From positions 62,001 to 126,000 of the forward strand of contig NZ_JACJLQ010000002.1 of NCBI RefSeq assembly GCF_016902295.1: a stretch of DNA of 64,000 nucleotides, written 5' to 3'. Of this stretch, positions 44,201 to 51,657 are shown in pieces (the stretch's first letter is position 1; every line of letters begins with the position of its first letter). A program made the translations under genes and the position numbers. The notes beneath the pieces were generated by a model, which saw only the letters and a program-made list of their open reading frames with translations, was not told the origin of the DNA and made no database searches. The DNA is from Bacteroides caecigallinarum (GTDB taxonomy: Bacteria; Bacteroidota; Bacteroidia; Bacteroidales; Bacteroidaceae).

Positions 44201-45328
44201 AAAAAGTTAGTAGAAACCCTTCGTTTAAAAGAGTCAGGGAAAAATAACGAAATGAAGAAACAACTTGTTAATACAATAAAGTCAACAAAATTTTGGAATA
44301 TAAATAATGGTAGTAAATATATGAAATTTAATGCAGTAGTAAGTAATCCTCCGTATCAGGCTGGTGTCAATAAGGAACCATTATACCATTTGTTTATAGA
44401 TTTGGGTAGAGAGCTGGGAGATTTAGGTACAATAATTCATCCAGGACGTTTTTTGTTTAATGCCGGCAAAACGCCGAAGAAATGGAATGAAAAAATGCTT
44501 AACGATCAACACTATAAAGTTGTGAATTATTGGACAAAGAGCTCTGACGTTTTTGATAATGTTGATATCAAAGGTGGAGTAGCTATAACAATGTGGGATA
44601 GTTTAGTTCAATATAAACCTATAGGTACATTTATATTACAAGACGAATTACGTGAAATTAAAGAATTAGTATGGTCTATTGCAACTGATAATTTTTGTAA
44701 TAATGTATATTCACGTGATTTGTATCAGTTGAAAGAGATTTTTTACACAGAAAACCCAAAGTTAGATAATAGACAGAGTGAAGGTCATCGCTTTGATGTA
44801 GGAACCACATTTTTTTCGCTTTTCCCAGAAGTTTTTTTCGATAACAAAGAAGATGATTGTAGTTATGCTTTAATTGTTGGAAGGGAAAATGATACAAGAA
44901 TTGCTAAATGGATAAAAAGTAAATACCTTAAATTACCAGATAATTTTAATTCATATAAAGTATTCATTCCTAAAGCAAATGGTAGTGGACTTTTTGGAGA
45001 GGCTTTAGGCGAACCAATAATAGGTGAACCACGATATGGACATAACACCACTTTTTTGAGTGTTGGTAATTTTGCAACATTTGGTGAAGCTAATGCTTGT
45101 TTAAAGTATCTAAAAACTAAATTTGCAAGAACAATGTTAGGAATAAGAAAGGTAACTCAAGAAAGTTCTAAAAGAGTTTGGGAATTTGTTCCAAATCAAG
45201 ATTTTACTTCTAATTCAGATATAAATTGGTCACTATCAATACCAGAGATTGATCAGCAGTTATATAGGAAATATAAGTTACAAGACTATATAGAGTTTAT
45301 AGAAGAAACCGTTAAACCTATGGAATAA
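41243..45328 (+). CDS. Single-chain GIY-YIG/helicase/adenine methyltransferase restriction enzyme
   Basis: A 1361-residue multidomain protein. Residues about 8-110 look like a T5orf172/GIY-YIG nuclease (NLIYVYSRKEIPDAIKIGKA). Then a superfamily-2 helicase: RFREEQEKAI, Walker A WNAKMRFGKT near 181, DEAH in IILDEAHEGT near 299, and QTIFRGQTPF near 577. A Lys/Ser-rich linker (about 710-750) leads to an adenine-N6 methylase region: TPWRVVNMHLG (859), a weak SAM loop ILEINSKSGVYP (909) and catalytic SNPPYQ (1034). The end (EIDQQLYRKYKLQDYIEFIE) matches Eco57I-like enzymes. The layout recalls single-polypeptide type I (ISP) enzymes with a different nuclease. Target site unknown. Confidence 0.8.
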   Translation: MAISIQTTQYNLIYVYSRKEIPDAIKIGKASINEPESVRDSLTPNCEKLNVAAIECIKGQTQRTGADFTLLYTELAWFENSKGEGSKFMDTDVHDVLIHSGFKRKVFDSEVINPTEWFKVDLPTVIKAIAAIKNEQEVIEGPQVIEKPKKDIRFREEQEKAINATISHYEIGRQMLWNAKMRFGKTLCALELIRRKEYGRVLILTHRPAVRSGWFEDYHNLKFVNQQYGSKGGDKYAFCDENDTKGKNFETLEKDFKEKGIHYIYFASMQDLRGSQIVADKGINKNDDVFKTDWDLIILDEAHEGTETPLGQNVIKGFCEERNPYLLYLSGTPFNILYHFSEDEIYTWDYVMEQDAKDNWSIQHPNEPNPYEGLARLNIYTYDLGDVFETNAYTRTEDDFFNFAEFFRVWTGNERIDGAPMPTPNSKGKFVHEVHVRKFLDMLCDKSTGSKYPYSTNAFRDALSHTLWMLPGVDAALALEKLIQNHRLSKEFNFTTINVAGEGSKIEGLDEDDAKKIEKLGSDVLQKVKSVIKIKPRTITLSCGRLTTGVSVPEWTGVFMLRGGFNVDAGNYMQTIFRGQTPFKNGAIKTNCYAFDFAPDRTLTVIDDYVEKQPNASGSHHTKGEKTANLLRLCPVIAMKGGQEVEYDAHSFIDEVNKAYKEHVIRNGFKGRMLHKNFADFTDSDHALLAEIGKVFDGNKVKTTSDGRVKMSDSGLTGEKSSKSKKGTKKKEVLPSKQKSYSKEEADRRKKSQNVLDQIFVRLPLLLFGAVEDTSHLTISELVDDVIDEPSWHVFMPEGFKKPMFKQIAHLVREDLLISCTAEIIKMAQKADELTVEERVKEIARMLSTFHYPDHETVLTPWRVVNMHLGSTIGGYNFYDENYRTLVSEPRWDEKGEITSRVFKAEDTQILEINSKSGVYPLYLTYTLWRVKRNQQHPKSKAEELAIWDSILSDNVFVLCQTEMAKKITERVLRGYRDVHTHCCVYKKLVETLRLKESGKNNEMKKQLVNTIKSTKFWNINNGSKYMKFNAVVSNPPYQAGVNKEPLYHLFIDLGRELGDLGTIIHPGRFLFNAGKTPKKWNEKMLNDQHYKVVNYWTKSSDVFDNVDIKGGVAITMWDSLVQYKPIGTFILQDELREIKELVWSIATDNFCNNVYSRDLYQLKEIFYTENPKLDNRQSEGHRFDVGTTFFSLFPEVFFDNKEDDCSYALIVGRENDTRIAKWIKSKYLKLPDNFNSYKVFIPKANGSGLFGEALGEPIIGEPRYGHNTTFLSVGNFATFGEANACLKYLKTKFARTMLGIRKVTQESSKRVWEFVPNQDFTSNSDINWSLSIPEIDQQLYRKYKLQDYIEFIEETVKPME

Positions 45329-45388
45329 CAATTTGAATACATTCAACTTGAACACATAATATTTGTTAAATACATATAGTGATAGTTT

Positions 45389-47209
45389 ATGGCAGTAGAG
45401 TCACACGATAAAAAGCTTGACGACCTTCTTAAAATGGTTGAAGAAGGAAAAGCTCAATTACCCGATTTTCAACGCAGTTGGGTATGGGATGATACAAAAA
45501 TATGTAAACTCATAGAAAGTATAACATCCGGATTTCCGATGGGAGCCGCAATGTTTTTGGCTAATGGAGGTGAGAATATCAGGTTTAAATATCGCAAATT
45601 CGAAGGTGTGGAGTCAAAGTCTGAGATTACTCCAGAATGGCTTGTACTTGATGGACAGCAAAGGTTGACTACTTTATATCAAGTTTTGAAAAGTAAAAAA
45701 GCTACCAATACCAGATTGGAAACGAATCGTGATGCAACCATCAAGCGTTATTACTACCTTGATATACGCAAATGTCTTGATCCTATGGCTGATAGATTGG
45801 ATGCAATCATTTCTGTTTCAGAGAAAAAACAATTAACGACAGATATAGGTCGAACTGTAATTTTAGATTTATCTACAAGGGAAAAAGAATTTGAGAATTT
45901 AATGTTTCCTCTTAATATTACTTTTTCACACAATGATACAGAGGATTGGCATTATGATATGGAGGATTACTATCACGGTGATAAATATTATAGGAATTTA
46001 TTCCGTGACTTCTCTCAGCAGATTCTTCGTCCTATATTAGAATATAATATGCCTGTAATACAACTTGATAAAGAGACGCCTAAAGAGGCTGTTTGTCAAA
46101 TTTTTGAAAATGTCAATACAGGTGGAGTACCTTTAACCGTTTTTGAATTAGTTACTGCAACCTTTGCTGCTGATGGACATGAACTGAGAAAAGATTGGGA
46201 ATCAATACGTAATACATTTTCCCAAAAAGTAAATGGAGAATTGCTGAAAGAAATTACAGGAGCTAATTTGCTGGCTGCAATGACTCTTCTAGTATCATAT
46301 TATAAAAGAGTAGCTTCAGGTGATGATGAGCGCGTGGCTGTTACATGTAAAAAAAGGGATATCCTTAAATTGGAACTTCAGGATTATCTGAAACATCATG
46401 ATGCCTTAGTTAAAGGATTCTGTGATGCTGCAGATTTCTTGGTGCATCAAGGCATATTTCGTTCAAAGGATTTACCATACACTTCACAGCTGATACCATT
46501 AGCTGCTATTTTTGCTTATGACAATGAAAATAAAAAAATGCTCCATCTTGGAACAAACCAAAGTTTTTTATCACGTTGGTATTGGTGTGGAGTAATGGGA
46601 GAATTATATGGTGGAGCTAATGAAGCACGTTTCGCGACTGATATTATTGGATTTTTTCGCTGGATAGATGGTGGCGAAATGCCTGAGACGGTATATCGTT
46701 CAAGCATTCAACCTACACGTCTATTAACAATGCAGACAAGAAACAGTGCAGCCTATAAAGGTATAATGGCACTTCTATTACAAGATGCCCCACTTGATTT
46801 TATGACAGGTAATCGTATGGATATAGCATCATATATAGATGAGGACGCTGATATTCACCATATATTTCCACAAACTTATTGTGAGAAAAAGAATCTGCCG
46901 CGTATAAAGTGGAATTCTATCATTAATAAAACACCTATCTATGCTTCATCAAATCGTTCAATCGGCGGACATGCGCCAAGTGTATATATTGGAACAATGG
47001 CAAATAAAGGATTAAATCAAGCAAAGATTCAGGAAGCAATTGAATCTCACAAAATTAATTATGCTTATTTATCCACAGATGATTTTGAAGCCTATTTCAT
47101 TGATCGTGCAAAGCAATTACTAGATAGAATTGAACAAGCGACAGGTAAATCAATATCTGGAAGGGATAGTGAAGATACAATCCGAGAATTTGGTGTGAAT
47201 CTAATATAA
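45389..47209 (+). CDS. Fused GmrSD-type (DUF262-DUF1524) protein
   Basis: A 606-residue protein of the GmrSD family, known as type IV restriction enzymes against modified phage DNA. The N-terminal DUF262 part has FQRSWVWDDTKI, FPMGAAMF and the nucleotide motif LVLDGQQRLTTLYQ (near residue 88), and FENVNTGGVPLTVFELVTA. The C-terminal part has an HNH-type nuclease centre IHHIFPQTYCE (near 489) with SNRSIGGHAPSVY. Both halves look intact. It starts 61 bases after the helicase-methylase gene on the same strand, so the three genes may form one defence unit. Whether it acts alone or with them is unknown. Confidence 0.85.
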   Translation: MAVESHDKKLDDLLKMVEEGKAQLPDFQRSWVWDDTKICKLIESITSGFPMGAAMFLANGGENIRFKYRKFEGVESKSEITPEWLVLDGQQRLTTLYQVLKSKKATNTRLETNRDATIKRYYYLDIRKCLDPMADRLDAIISVSEKKQLTTDIGRTVILDLSTREKEFENLMFPLNITFSHNDTEDWHYDMEDYYHGDKYYRNLFRDFSQQILRPILEYNMPVIQLDKETPKEAVCQIFENVNTGGVPLTVFELVTATFAADGHELRKDWESIRNTFSQKVNGELLKEITGANLLAAMTLLVSYYKRVASGDDERVAVTCKKRDILKLELQDYLKHHDALVKGFCDAADFLVHQGIFRSKDLPYTSQLIPLAAIFAYDNENKKMLHLGTNQSFLSRWYWCGVMGELYGGANEARFATDIIGFFRWIDGGEMPETVYRSSIQPTRLLTMQTRNSAAYKGIMALLLQDAPLDFMTGNRMDIASYIDEDADIHHIFPQTYCEKKNLPRIKWNSIINKTPIYASSNRSIGGHAPSVYIGTMANKGLNQAKIQEAIESHKINYAYLSTDDFEAYFIDRAKQLLDRIEQATGKSISGRDSEDTIREFGVNLI

Positions 47210-47440
47210 AATGAGATTAACTAAGTAAGTAATCTAAAATCTTTTTATATTCAGCATAAATTATAAATATTGTATCATTATATCTTATGATTTCGCGTGG
47301 TGTGAAAGATGTGAAAGTGAAATAGAGTATGAATTACTGATAATATCATTATAATTTTACCATAACAAAAATGTTCTGGCAGCATTCACAACATTGAATT
47401 ATAAGAGTTCATTTCAAAATCAAAAATTTGAATAATTATG

Positions 47441-47521
47441 AATAAGGCTTTGCAAACCTTTTGCAAAACATTTTCAAATGCCATTTAAATACTGCTTAAT
47501 CAGTGTTTAAATGGTATTTAA
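47441..47521. repeat. 81-bp hairpin repeat, copy 1
   Basis: Differs by one base from 50799-50879. It contains a 14-bp stem, CCATTTAAATACTG (47481-47494) with CAGTGTTTAAATGG (47501-47514), one T-G pair, loop CTTAAT, preceded by a TTTGCAAA-rich segment. Confidence 0.9.
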
Positions 47522-47646
47522 CAAGCTATAGAAGAACGCTTATTTCTGTAGATGACTTTTATGCAGGAAGCCAGAGTATTTGCCATAATTCCATTAAAAT
47601 GTTCAACCTGATACTGTATCATTGTATCTTTATTACTAATGAAGCT

Positions 47647-47709
47647 AATGATACAAGCTTAAGTGCCAATGATACAAGTTTGAATACCAATGATACAAGC
47701 TCTTATAAA
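47647..47709 (+). repeat. Three tandem 21-bp repeats
   Basis: Units begin AATGATACAAG at 47647, 47668 and 47689. In the open frame they read NDTSLSA, NDTSLNT, NDTSSYK. Confidence 0.8.
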
Positions 47710-47935
47710 TGATTTCGTAAACCGACAGCAATATGTAAATATTATATTTCCAGAGGATATAAAAAACTAAAACCTGAAAACATCATTCCAAATAAATGCT
47801 TATCTTTGAATGCATTATTTGCCAGGTAAAATGAGAAAATATATGGTAAAAACCATAGGGATATAATAAAGAAGACCATATTTCAGCAGGAAGAAGTCAG
47901 AATAATGACTTAAGAACAAACGAAAGGAGAAGTTT

Positions 47936-48554
47936 ATGGAAAGCAAGAACATTATACATTCACAGGAACATCAGTTTGGTGAGGTCGTTGATATAATACT
48001 TCAGCATCGTAGCCGCGCTTCGAAAGCAGTAAATGAAGAAATGTTGCTCACTGCATGGAGTGTAGGATCTTATGTCTCCGGAAAGTTGAAAAGTGAAGAA
48101 TGGGGAAGCAAGGTTGTTACACAGCTTTCCGAATATATCCGTTCACATCGTCCCGATTTGAAAGGATACAGTCGTAGCAGCATTTACAATATGGTGATGT
48201 TTTATGATAAATATTCTTCAGAAGCATTCAGAAATACAGTGCAGCAATTCTTTTCCAATGGAATTGTGCAGCCAAAAACTGCACAATTAACGGAAAGTGA
48301 TAAAGAATTTGTCCAGACAATGTCTGGACAAATATTCAACATACTGAAAATGACGTCATTGTCAAATCATATTTTGCCCTGAATCAGACCGGGTAGTTGT
48401 GGAATATGCCATGAACCGCTGCATGAGTCCTACTATGATTGCTGAATACAAACGTATCCTCATTCCACAGGAGCGTATGCAGGAACAGCTCAGAGAGTTT
48501 TGTAATTTCTTTATGAAGAATGAAAAACAACAGGAGATTTTAAACGCTATTTAA
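47936..48554 (+). pseudogene. DUF1016/YhcG-type nuclease with the core deleted
   Basis: The first 148 codons encode the DUF1016 N-terminal DNA-binding domain (LLTAWSVGSYVSGKLKSEEW, HRPDLKGYSRSSIYNMVMF) and stop at 48382 in unrelated residues. From about 48390 the other frame encodes the C-terminal end of the same family: RVVVEYAMNRCMSPTMIAEY and LREFCNFFMKNE, stopping at 48554. The PDDEXK catalytic part between them, about 150 residues, is missing. This is an internal deletion plus frame change. The N-terminal piece could still be made. Confidence 0.72.
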
Positions 48555-48576
48555 ACAATACCTAAAAACTTCATAT

Positions 48577-50307
48577 ATGAAAAAATATACAAAGTTAAGT
48601 GTTCAATGGTTTTATAATTTGCTCGAACGCGGAGAGTGCGATATCATGGATTTCAAGGAACAACTTGAGGATAAGACATTGTTTGGCAAATCAATGAAGA
48701 ACTTTGCTCCTAAGTATGATGAGACAGCAAGAGATGTGGTGGCCTTTGCGAATAACAAGGGGGGCTTCCTGTTTATAGGTATAGTTGATGGAACAAAGGA
48801 AGTAAACGATAATTTCGTATATGATGACGAAAAAGTTTATGAACTTATTCATCAGATACAAGACCGCACAGAACCTACTATAACACTTACACCTCATAAA
48901 ATAAAGGTAAAAGGAAAAGATTTGCTGGTTCTGGAAATTCCTTTCTCGTCACAGTTACATCGTACAAGCCGTGGGGAGTTCTTGATACGCAGTAACAATG
49001 GTAATCGTCCTATAGAACCATACGAAATGGCAACTATTATGTCTGAAAAAGGATTGATAGTGTACGATCAAAAAGAATGGCAGATAGCCGGTGAATGGAT
49101 AGACGAAACCCGTATCCAGAACTTATTGGGACTAATAGAAGCAAGAGACCCTGATAGTCCTTATCTGGATAAGACTAGGGAAGATTTTCTCGACTCTCTT
49201 GGTATGACAAAAGAAATAGGCAACGCAACATTGCCTACAACAACAGGTATTCTTTTTGTAGGGAATCAGAGTGCATTGAAAGAATTGCCGTTTTATGAAG
49301 TAAAATATATTCATTACTTTGAAGATGGAACATATAAGCCCTACGAATATAAGGGTAATATTATAGAAGTAGCAAAAGAATGCTTTGCTCAACTAAAAGC
49401 TGAAATCAGACAGAAAGAGTATGTATTTGGACTTTTTCGCGAATATGTTGAAGATTATTCAGAAATAGTAATTCGTGAATTGTTGATAAATGCACTGGCC
49501 CACAGGAGCCTAAGCAGACAACAGATTGTTGAGATTAGGAAATATGACGATGGTGGTTATCTGGAAATAGAAAGTCCGGGATTATTTCCGGAGGGTGTGA
49601 CCACAGAAAACTACTTACGAAAAACCAATCCGCGTAATCCAAATGTAATGGATATTTTAAGAGAGATTGGTATGGCGGAAAAAGCCGGAAGTGGATTTGA
49701 TAAAATATTTACCGATTTACTAAAAAAAGGCAAATCATTGCCTGAACCGGAAGAAACAGAAACATCTGTTATATTCCGGATAAAGGCAGATGTTGTTTCA
49801 GAAAAACTCATAGAGTTGTCTTTATTGTATGAAAGCCAGGTAGGAAAACCTATGAAGCTTGATGAATTACTAATTCTCTCCGAGATTATTAACAATAAAC
49901 AAGTTAAAGTATCAGACCTTGCTCTATCACCTAATATAAGTCCTTACAGGTTACAATCAATATTAGACAAGCTTTATGATTTGGAATTTATAGAACCTAC
50001 AGGCAAAACATCTGGTCTGGCATATATTCTTCATGTAAGCAAACGAGCAAATATGGGTGATAAAATTGAATATGTCAACACAAAAAAACAGGAAAAGGCT
50101 AGACAAAAGGAGGCAATCTTAAGATATTTGGATTCTATAGAGACTATAAATAATACGGAAGCTCGCATGTTACTGAAATTACAGGAAAAAGACCGCTCAA
50201 AGGTTTCCCGTTTGTTTGCAGAATTAGTAAATGAAGGAGAAATTTTGCAAACGGAGGATAGTGTAACTAACAACGTGAGATACAGAAGAATACGAGAGCT
50301 ATCATAA
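48577..50307 (+). CDS. AlbA/Schlafen-domain ATP-binding regulator
   Basis: An intact 576-residue protein. Residues about 10-130 form an AlbA_2 domain (ERGECDIMDFKEQL, ARDVVAFANNKGGFLFIGI); residues about 260-400 form the RecG-like/HATPase_c_4 part (VIRELLINALAHRSLSRQQI, PRNPNVMDILREIGMAEKAG). The rest has winged-helix segments (LALSPNISPYRLQSILDKLY; RSKVSRLFAELVNEGEI). Such proteins are frequent in defence islands and are thought to be transcriptional regulators or helicase-associated factors. Its leader shares CTATTTAAACAATACC and CTAAAAACTTCA with the region before cdd, so its upstream segment was copied. Function unproven. Confidence 0.8.
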   Translation: MKKYTKLSVQWFYNLLERGECDIMDFKEQLEDKTLFGKSMKNFAPKYDETARDVVAFANNKGGFLFIGIVDGTKEVNDNFVYDDEKVYELIHQIQDRTEPTITLTPHKIKVKGKDLLVLEIPFSSQLHRTSRGEFLIRSNNGNRPIEPYEMATIMSEKGLIVYDQKEWQIAGEWIDETRIQNLLGLIEARDPDSPYLDKTREDFLDSLGMTKEIGNATLPTTTGILFVGNQSALKELPFYEVKYIHYFEDGTYKPYEYKGNIIEVAKECFAQLKAEIRQKEYVFGLFREYVEDYSEIVIRELLINALAHRSLSRQQIVEIRKYDDGGYLEIESPGLFPEGVTTENYLRKTNPRNPNVMDILREIGMAEKAGSGFDKIFTDLLKKGKSLPEPEETETSVIFRIKADVVSEKLIELSLLYESQVGKPMKLDELLILSEIINNKQVKVSDLALSPNISPYRLQSILDKLYDLEFIEPTGKTSGLAYILHVSKRANMGDKIEYVNTKKQEKARQKEAILRYLDSIETINNTEARMLLKLQEKDRSKVSRLFAELVNEGEILQTEDSVTNNVRYRRIRELS

Positions 50308-50410
50308 ACAATTCCGTTTGCAGGTTCGTTTGCAGAAAACATAATTTGCAAACGGAATAGCAAACGGGAAAACGTTTCCGGAAGAGTAGTGATTTAAAGA
50401 TTAAACCAGA

Positions 50411-50569
50411 ATGAAATATAAAGGTAAGAGTGTTGAAATAATAGGCAGCAAGACTTTATTTGGAAAGGATACAGTATGGATTCATATTCTTGAGGACAAC
50501 ACCTTTGTACAAGTTTTGCGTTCTGATCTTGAAGATGATATAACTGATGATTTACTAAGTATCAGATAG
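50411..50569 (+). CDS. Small 52-residue protein, unknown
   Basis: MKYKGKSVEIIGSKTLFGKD, followed by TVWIHILEDNTFVQVLRSDL and EDDITDDLLSIR. It reads as one compact beta-strand-rich unit and is similar to short C-terminal segments I associate with helicase-type defence proteins, but I cannot name it. It lies 103 bases after the AlbA-type gene, in a decayed area, so it could also be a fragment of a larger gene. Confidence 0.45.
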   Translation: MKYKGKSVEIIGSKTLFGKDTVWIHILEDNTFVQVLRSDLEDDITDDLLSIR

Positions 50570-50798
50570 CTTCTAATAATTAAGAGATTCTATCAGACAC
50601 TTTATTATCCATTGTTCAATAGGATTTGTTTAATAGGACAAATATCCACTGAATATCAAGATATTATATTTGACATATATATTTTTTACTCATATTTTTT
50701 GTTCAATAGAAAACCGAACAATAAAGAACAGAAAATATAAAAATGAAATACAAGCTGTTCAGTGATTGAATAGCAAGATTGTGAATAGTGCTATAATT

Positions 50799-50879
50799 AA
50801 TAAGGCTTTGCAAACCTTTTGCAAAACATTTTCAAACGCCATTTAAATACTGCTTAATCAGTGTTTAAATGGTATTTAA
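50799..50879. repeat. 81-bp hairpin repeat, copy 2
   Basis: Second copy of the 47441-47521 element, one base different (C for T in AAACGCC), 3,358 bases away and in the same orientation. Its stem is 50839-50852 with 50859-50872. It directly precedes the duplicated cdd leader. Confidence 0.9.
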
Positions 50880-50884
50880 ACAAT

Positions 50885-50928
50885 ACCTAAAAACTTCACA
50901 CTATGAAAGAACTGAAACAACAAGTCAT
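50885..50928 (+). repeat. 44-bp direct repeat of the cdd start, upstream copy
   Basis: Identical to 51614-51657. It covers the leader and the first nine codons of cdd (ATG at 50903 here, 51632 in the real gene). The two copies are 729 bases apart and flank the winged-helix fragment and the antitoxin/PIN pair. Confidence 0.92.
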
Positions 50929-51156
50929 TATAGAGGAACATCCTGATATAGAGATAAATTATGTAGAGGATGCAAATGTCCCTCAAGATGTCCCTAAGAT
51001 GTCCCTTAAGATGTCCCTCAAGACGAAGATTTAGATACCTGGATTGAAGAACAGGTTGCCACTTATCCTAAAATTACAACTGAAGAATTGGCTTCACAAT
51101 CAGGGAAAGGCATAAGAACGATTAAACGCCATATAGCTAAGATGAAGAAGCTCTGA
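50903..51156 (+). pseudogene. cdd start fused to a frameshifted winged-helix fragment
   Basis: Opens with the cdd N-terminus MKELKQQVII, then EEHPDIEINYVEDANVPQDV and a stop at 51034. In the next frame the sequence continues DEDLDTWIEEQVATYPKITT and EELASQSGKGIRTIKRHIAK, the winged-helix end of an AlbA-type regulator, to TGA at 51156. Between them lie four 12-base units of GATGTCCCTCAA type, one of which has lost a base; restoring it would give VPQDVP repeats and one frame. A chimera made by insertion and then broken by repeat slippage. Confidence 0.65.
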
Positions 51157-51227
51157 TATTGATGCTACATCATTTGAGAAGTTTGAGAAGTTTTTAAAAG
51201 AAAATTAGGAAATAAAGAAATAAATTG

Positions 51228-51235
51228 TACTTTTG
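51228..51235 (+). promoter_or_regulatory. Promoter -7 box of the antitoxin gene
   Basis: TACTTTTG, 27 bases before the ATG at 51263, which supports that start over an upstream TTG at 51233. Confidence 0.55.
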
Positions 51236-51262
51236 CATTATATAGATTATAAATCCAAATAT

Positions 51263-51481
51263 ATGAATGTGACAGTTTTTAATCCGGCTCAATTGCAAGT
51301 GCTTGAAATGATGTCGTTTGTGGACAGTCCTGAAACATTAGCTGAACTTAAAAAGGCTATTTCTGACTATTTCGCCAAGCAAGCGCAAAAGGAGATTGAC
51401 CGCTTGTGGGAGAATGGAGAATTGAATGAGGAAAAAGTCGATAAATTCCATCAACTACATGAACGTACTCCATATAAATGA
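51263..51481 (+). CDS. Antitoxin of a PIN-type toxin-antitoxin pair
   Basis: A 72-residue protein, MNVTVFNPAQLQVLEMMSFV, followed by DSPETLAELKKAISDYFAKQ. This form, with a short strand then amphipathic helices (QAQKEIDRLWENGELNEEKV), is typical of Bacteroidetes antitoxins paired with PIN toxins of the COG1569 type. Its stop overlaps the start of the toxin gene (ATGA, 51478-51481), the usual coupled arrangement. The toxin is truncated, so this is now an orphan antitoxin. Confidence 0.72.
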   Translation: MNVTVFNPAQLQVLEMMSFVDSPETLAELKKAISDYFAKQAQKEIDRLWENGELNEEKVDKFHQLHERTPYK

Positions 51482-51549
51482 ATATGAGAAACATTGTATT
51501 GGATACTAACTCACTTATTATTGCTATTTCAGCGAAGAATGACTATTAG
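51478..51549 (+). pseudogene. Truncated PIN-domain toxin
   Basis: MNMRNIVLDTNSLIIAISAK followed by NDY and a stop. The first metal-binding Asp (VLDTNSLI) is there, but the rest of the PIN domain, about 115 residues, is gone. Sequence right after the stop does not continue the fold and runs into the second copy of the cdd leader repeat, so the duplication junction may have removed the toxin. Confidence 0.72.
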
Positions 51550-51613
51550 TACCCTTACGGAAGCTCAATATGATAAGGTGAATGGTGAGATGGGAGATGG
51601 AAACCTAAACAAG

Positions 51614-51657
51614 ACCTAAAAACTTCACACTATGAAAGAACTGAAACAACAAGTCAT
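51614..51657 (+). repeat. 44-bp direct repeat of the cdd start, native copy
   Basis: Second copy of 50885-50928. It includes ACCTAAAAACTTCACACT, the ATG of cdd and eight further codons; with one mismatch the similarity extends seven more bases upstream (TAAACAA). Confidence 0.92.

Larger units (their letters stand above)
47210..47935. other. Gene-poor region with repeats downstream of the GmrSD gene
   Basis: A 726-base AT-rich stretch. It holds the first copy of an 81-bp hairpin repeat (47441-47521) and three 21-bp units (47647-47709). A 69-codon frame (47503-47712) ending NDTSLSANDTSLNTNDTS overlaps both, begins inside the hairpin and is not convincing as a gene. The base composition resembles the other decayed parts of the island. 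Confidence 0.5.

Noticed and set aside
47503-47712. 69-codon frame as a gene
   Set aside because: It begins inside the 81-bp hairpin, has no promoter or family likeness, and its only order comes from the 21-bp repeats.
35444-51657. Whole accessory region as one tRNA-Arg-integrated element
   Set aside because: No partial tRNA-Arg copy at the far end and no integrase gene in between; it looks like several separate insertions instead.
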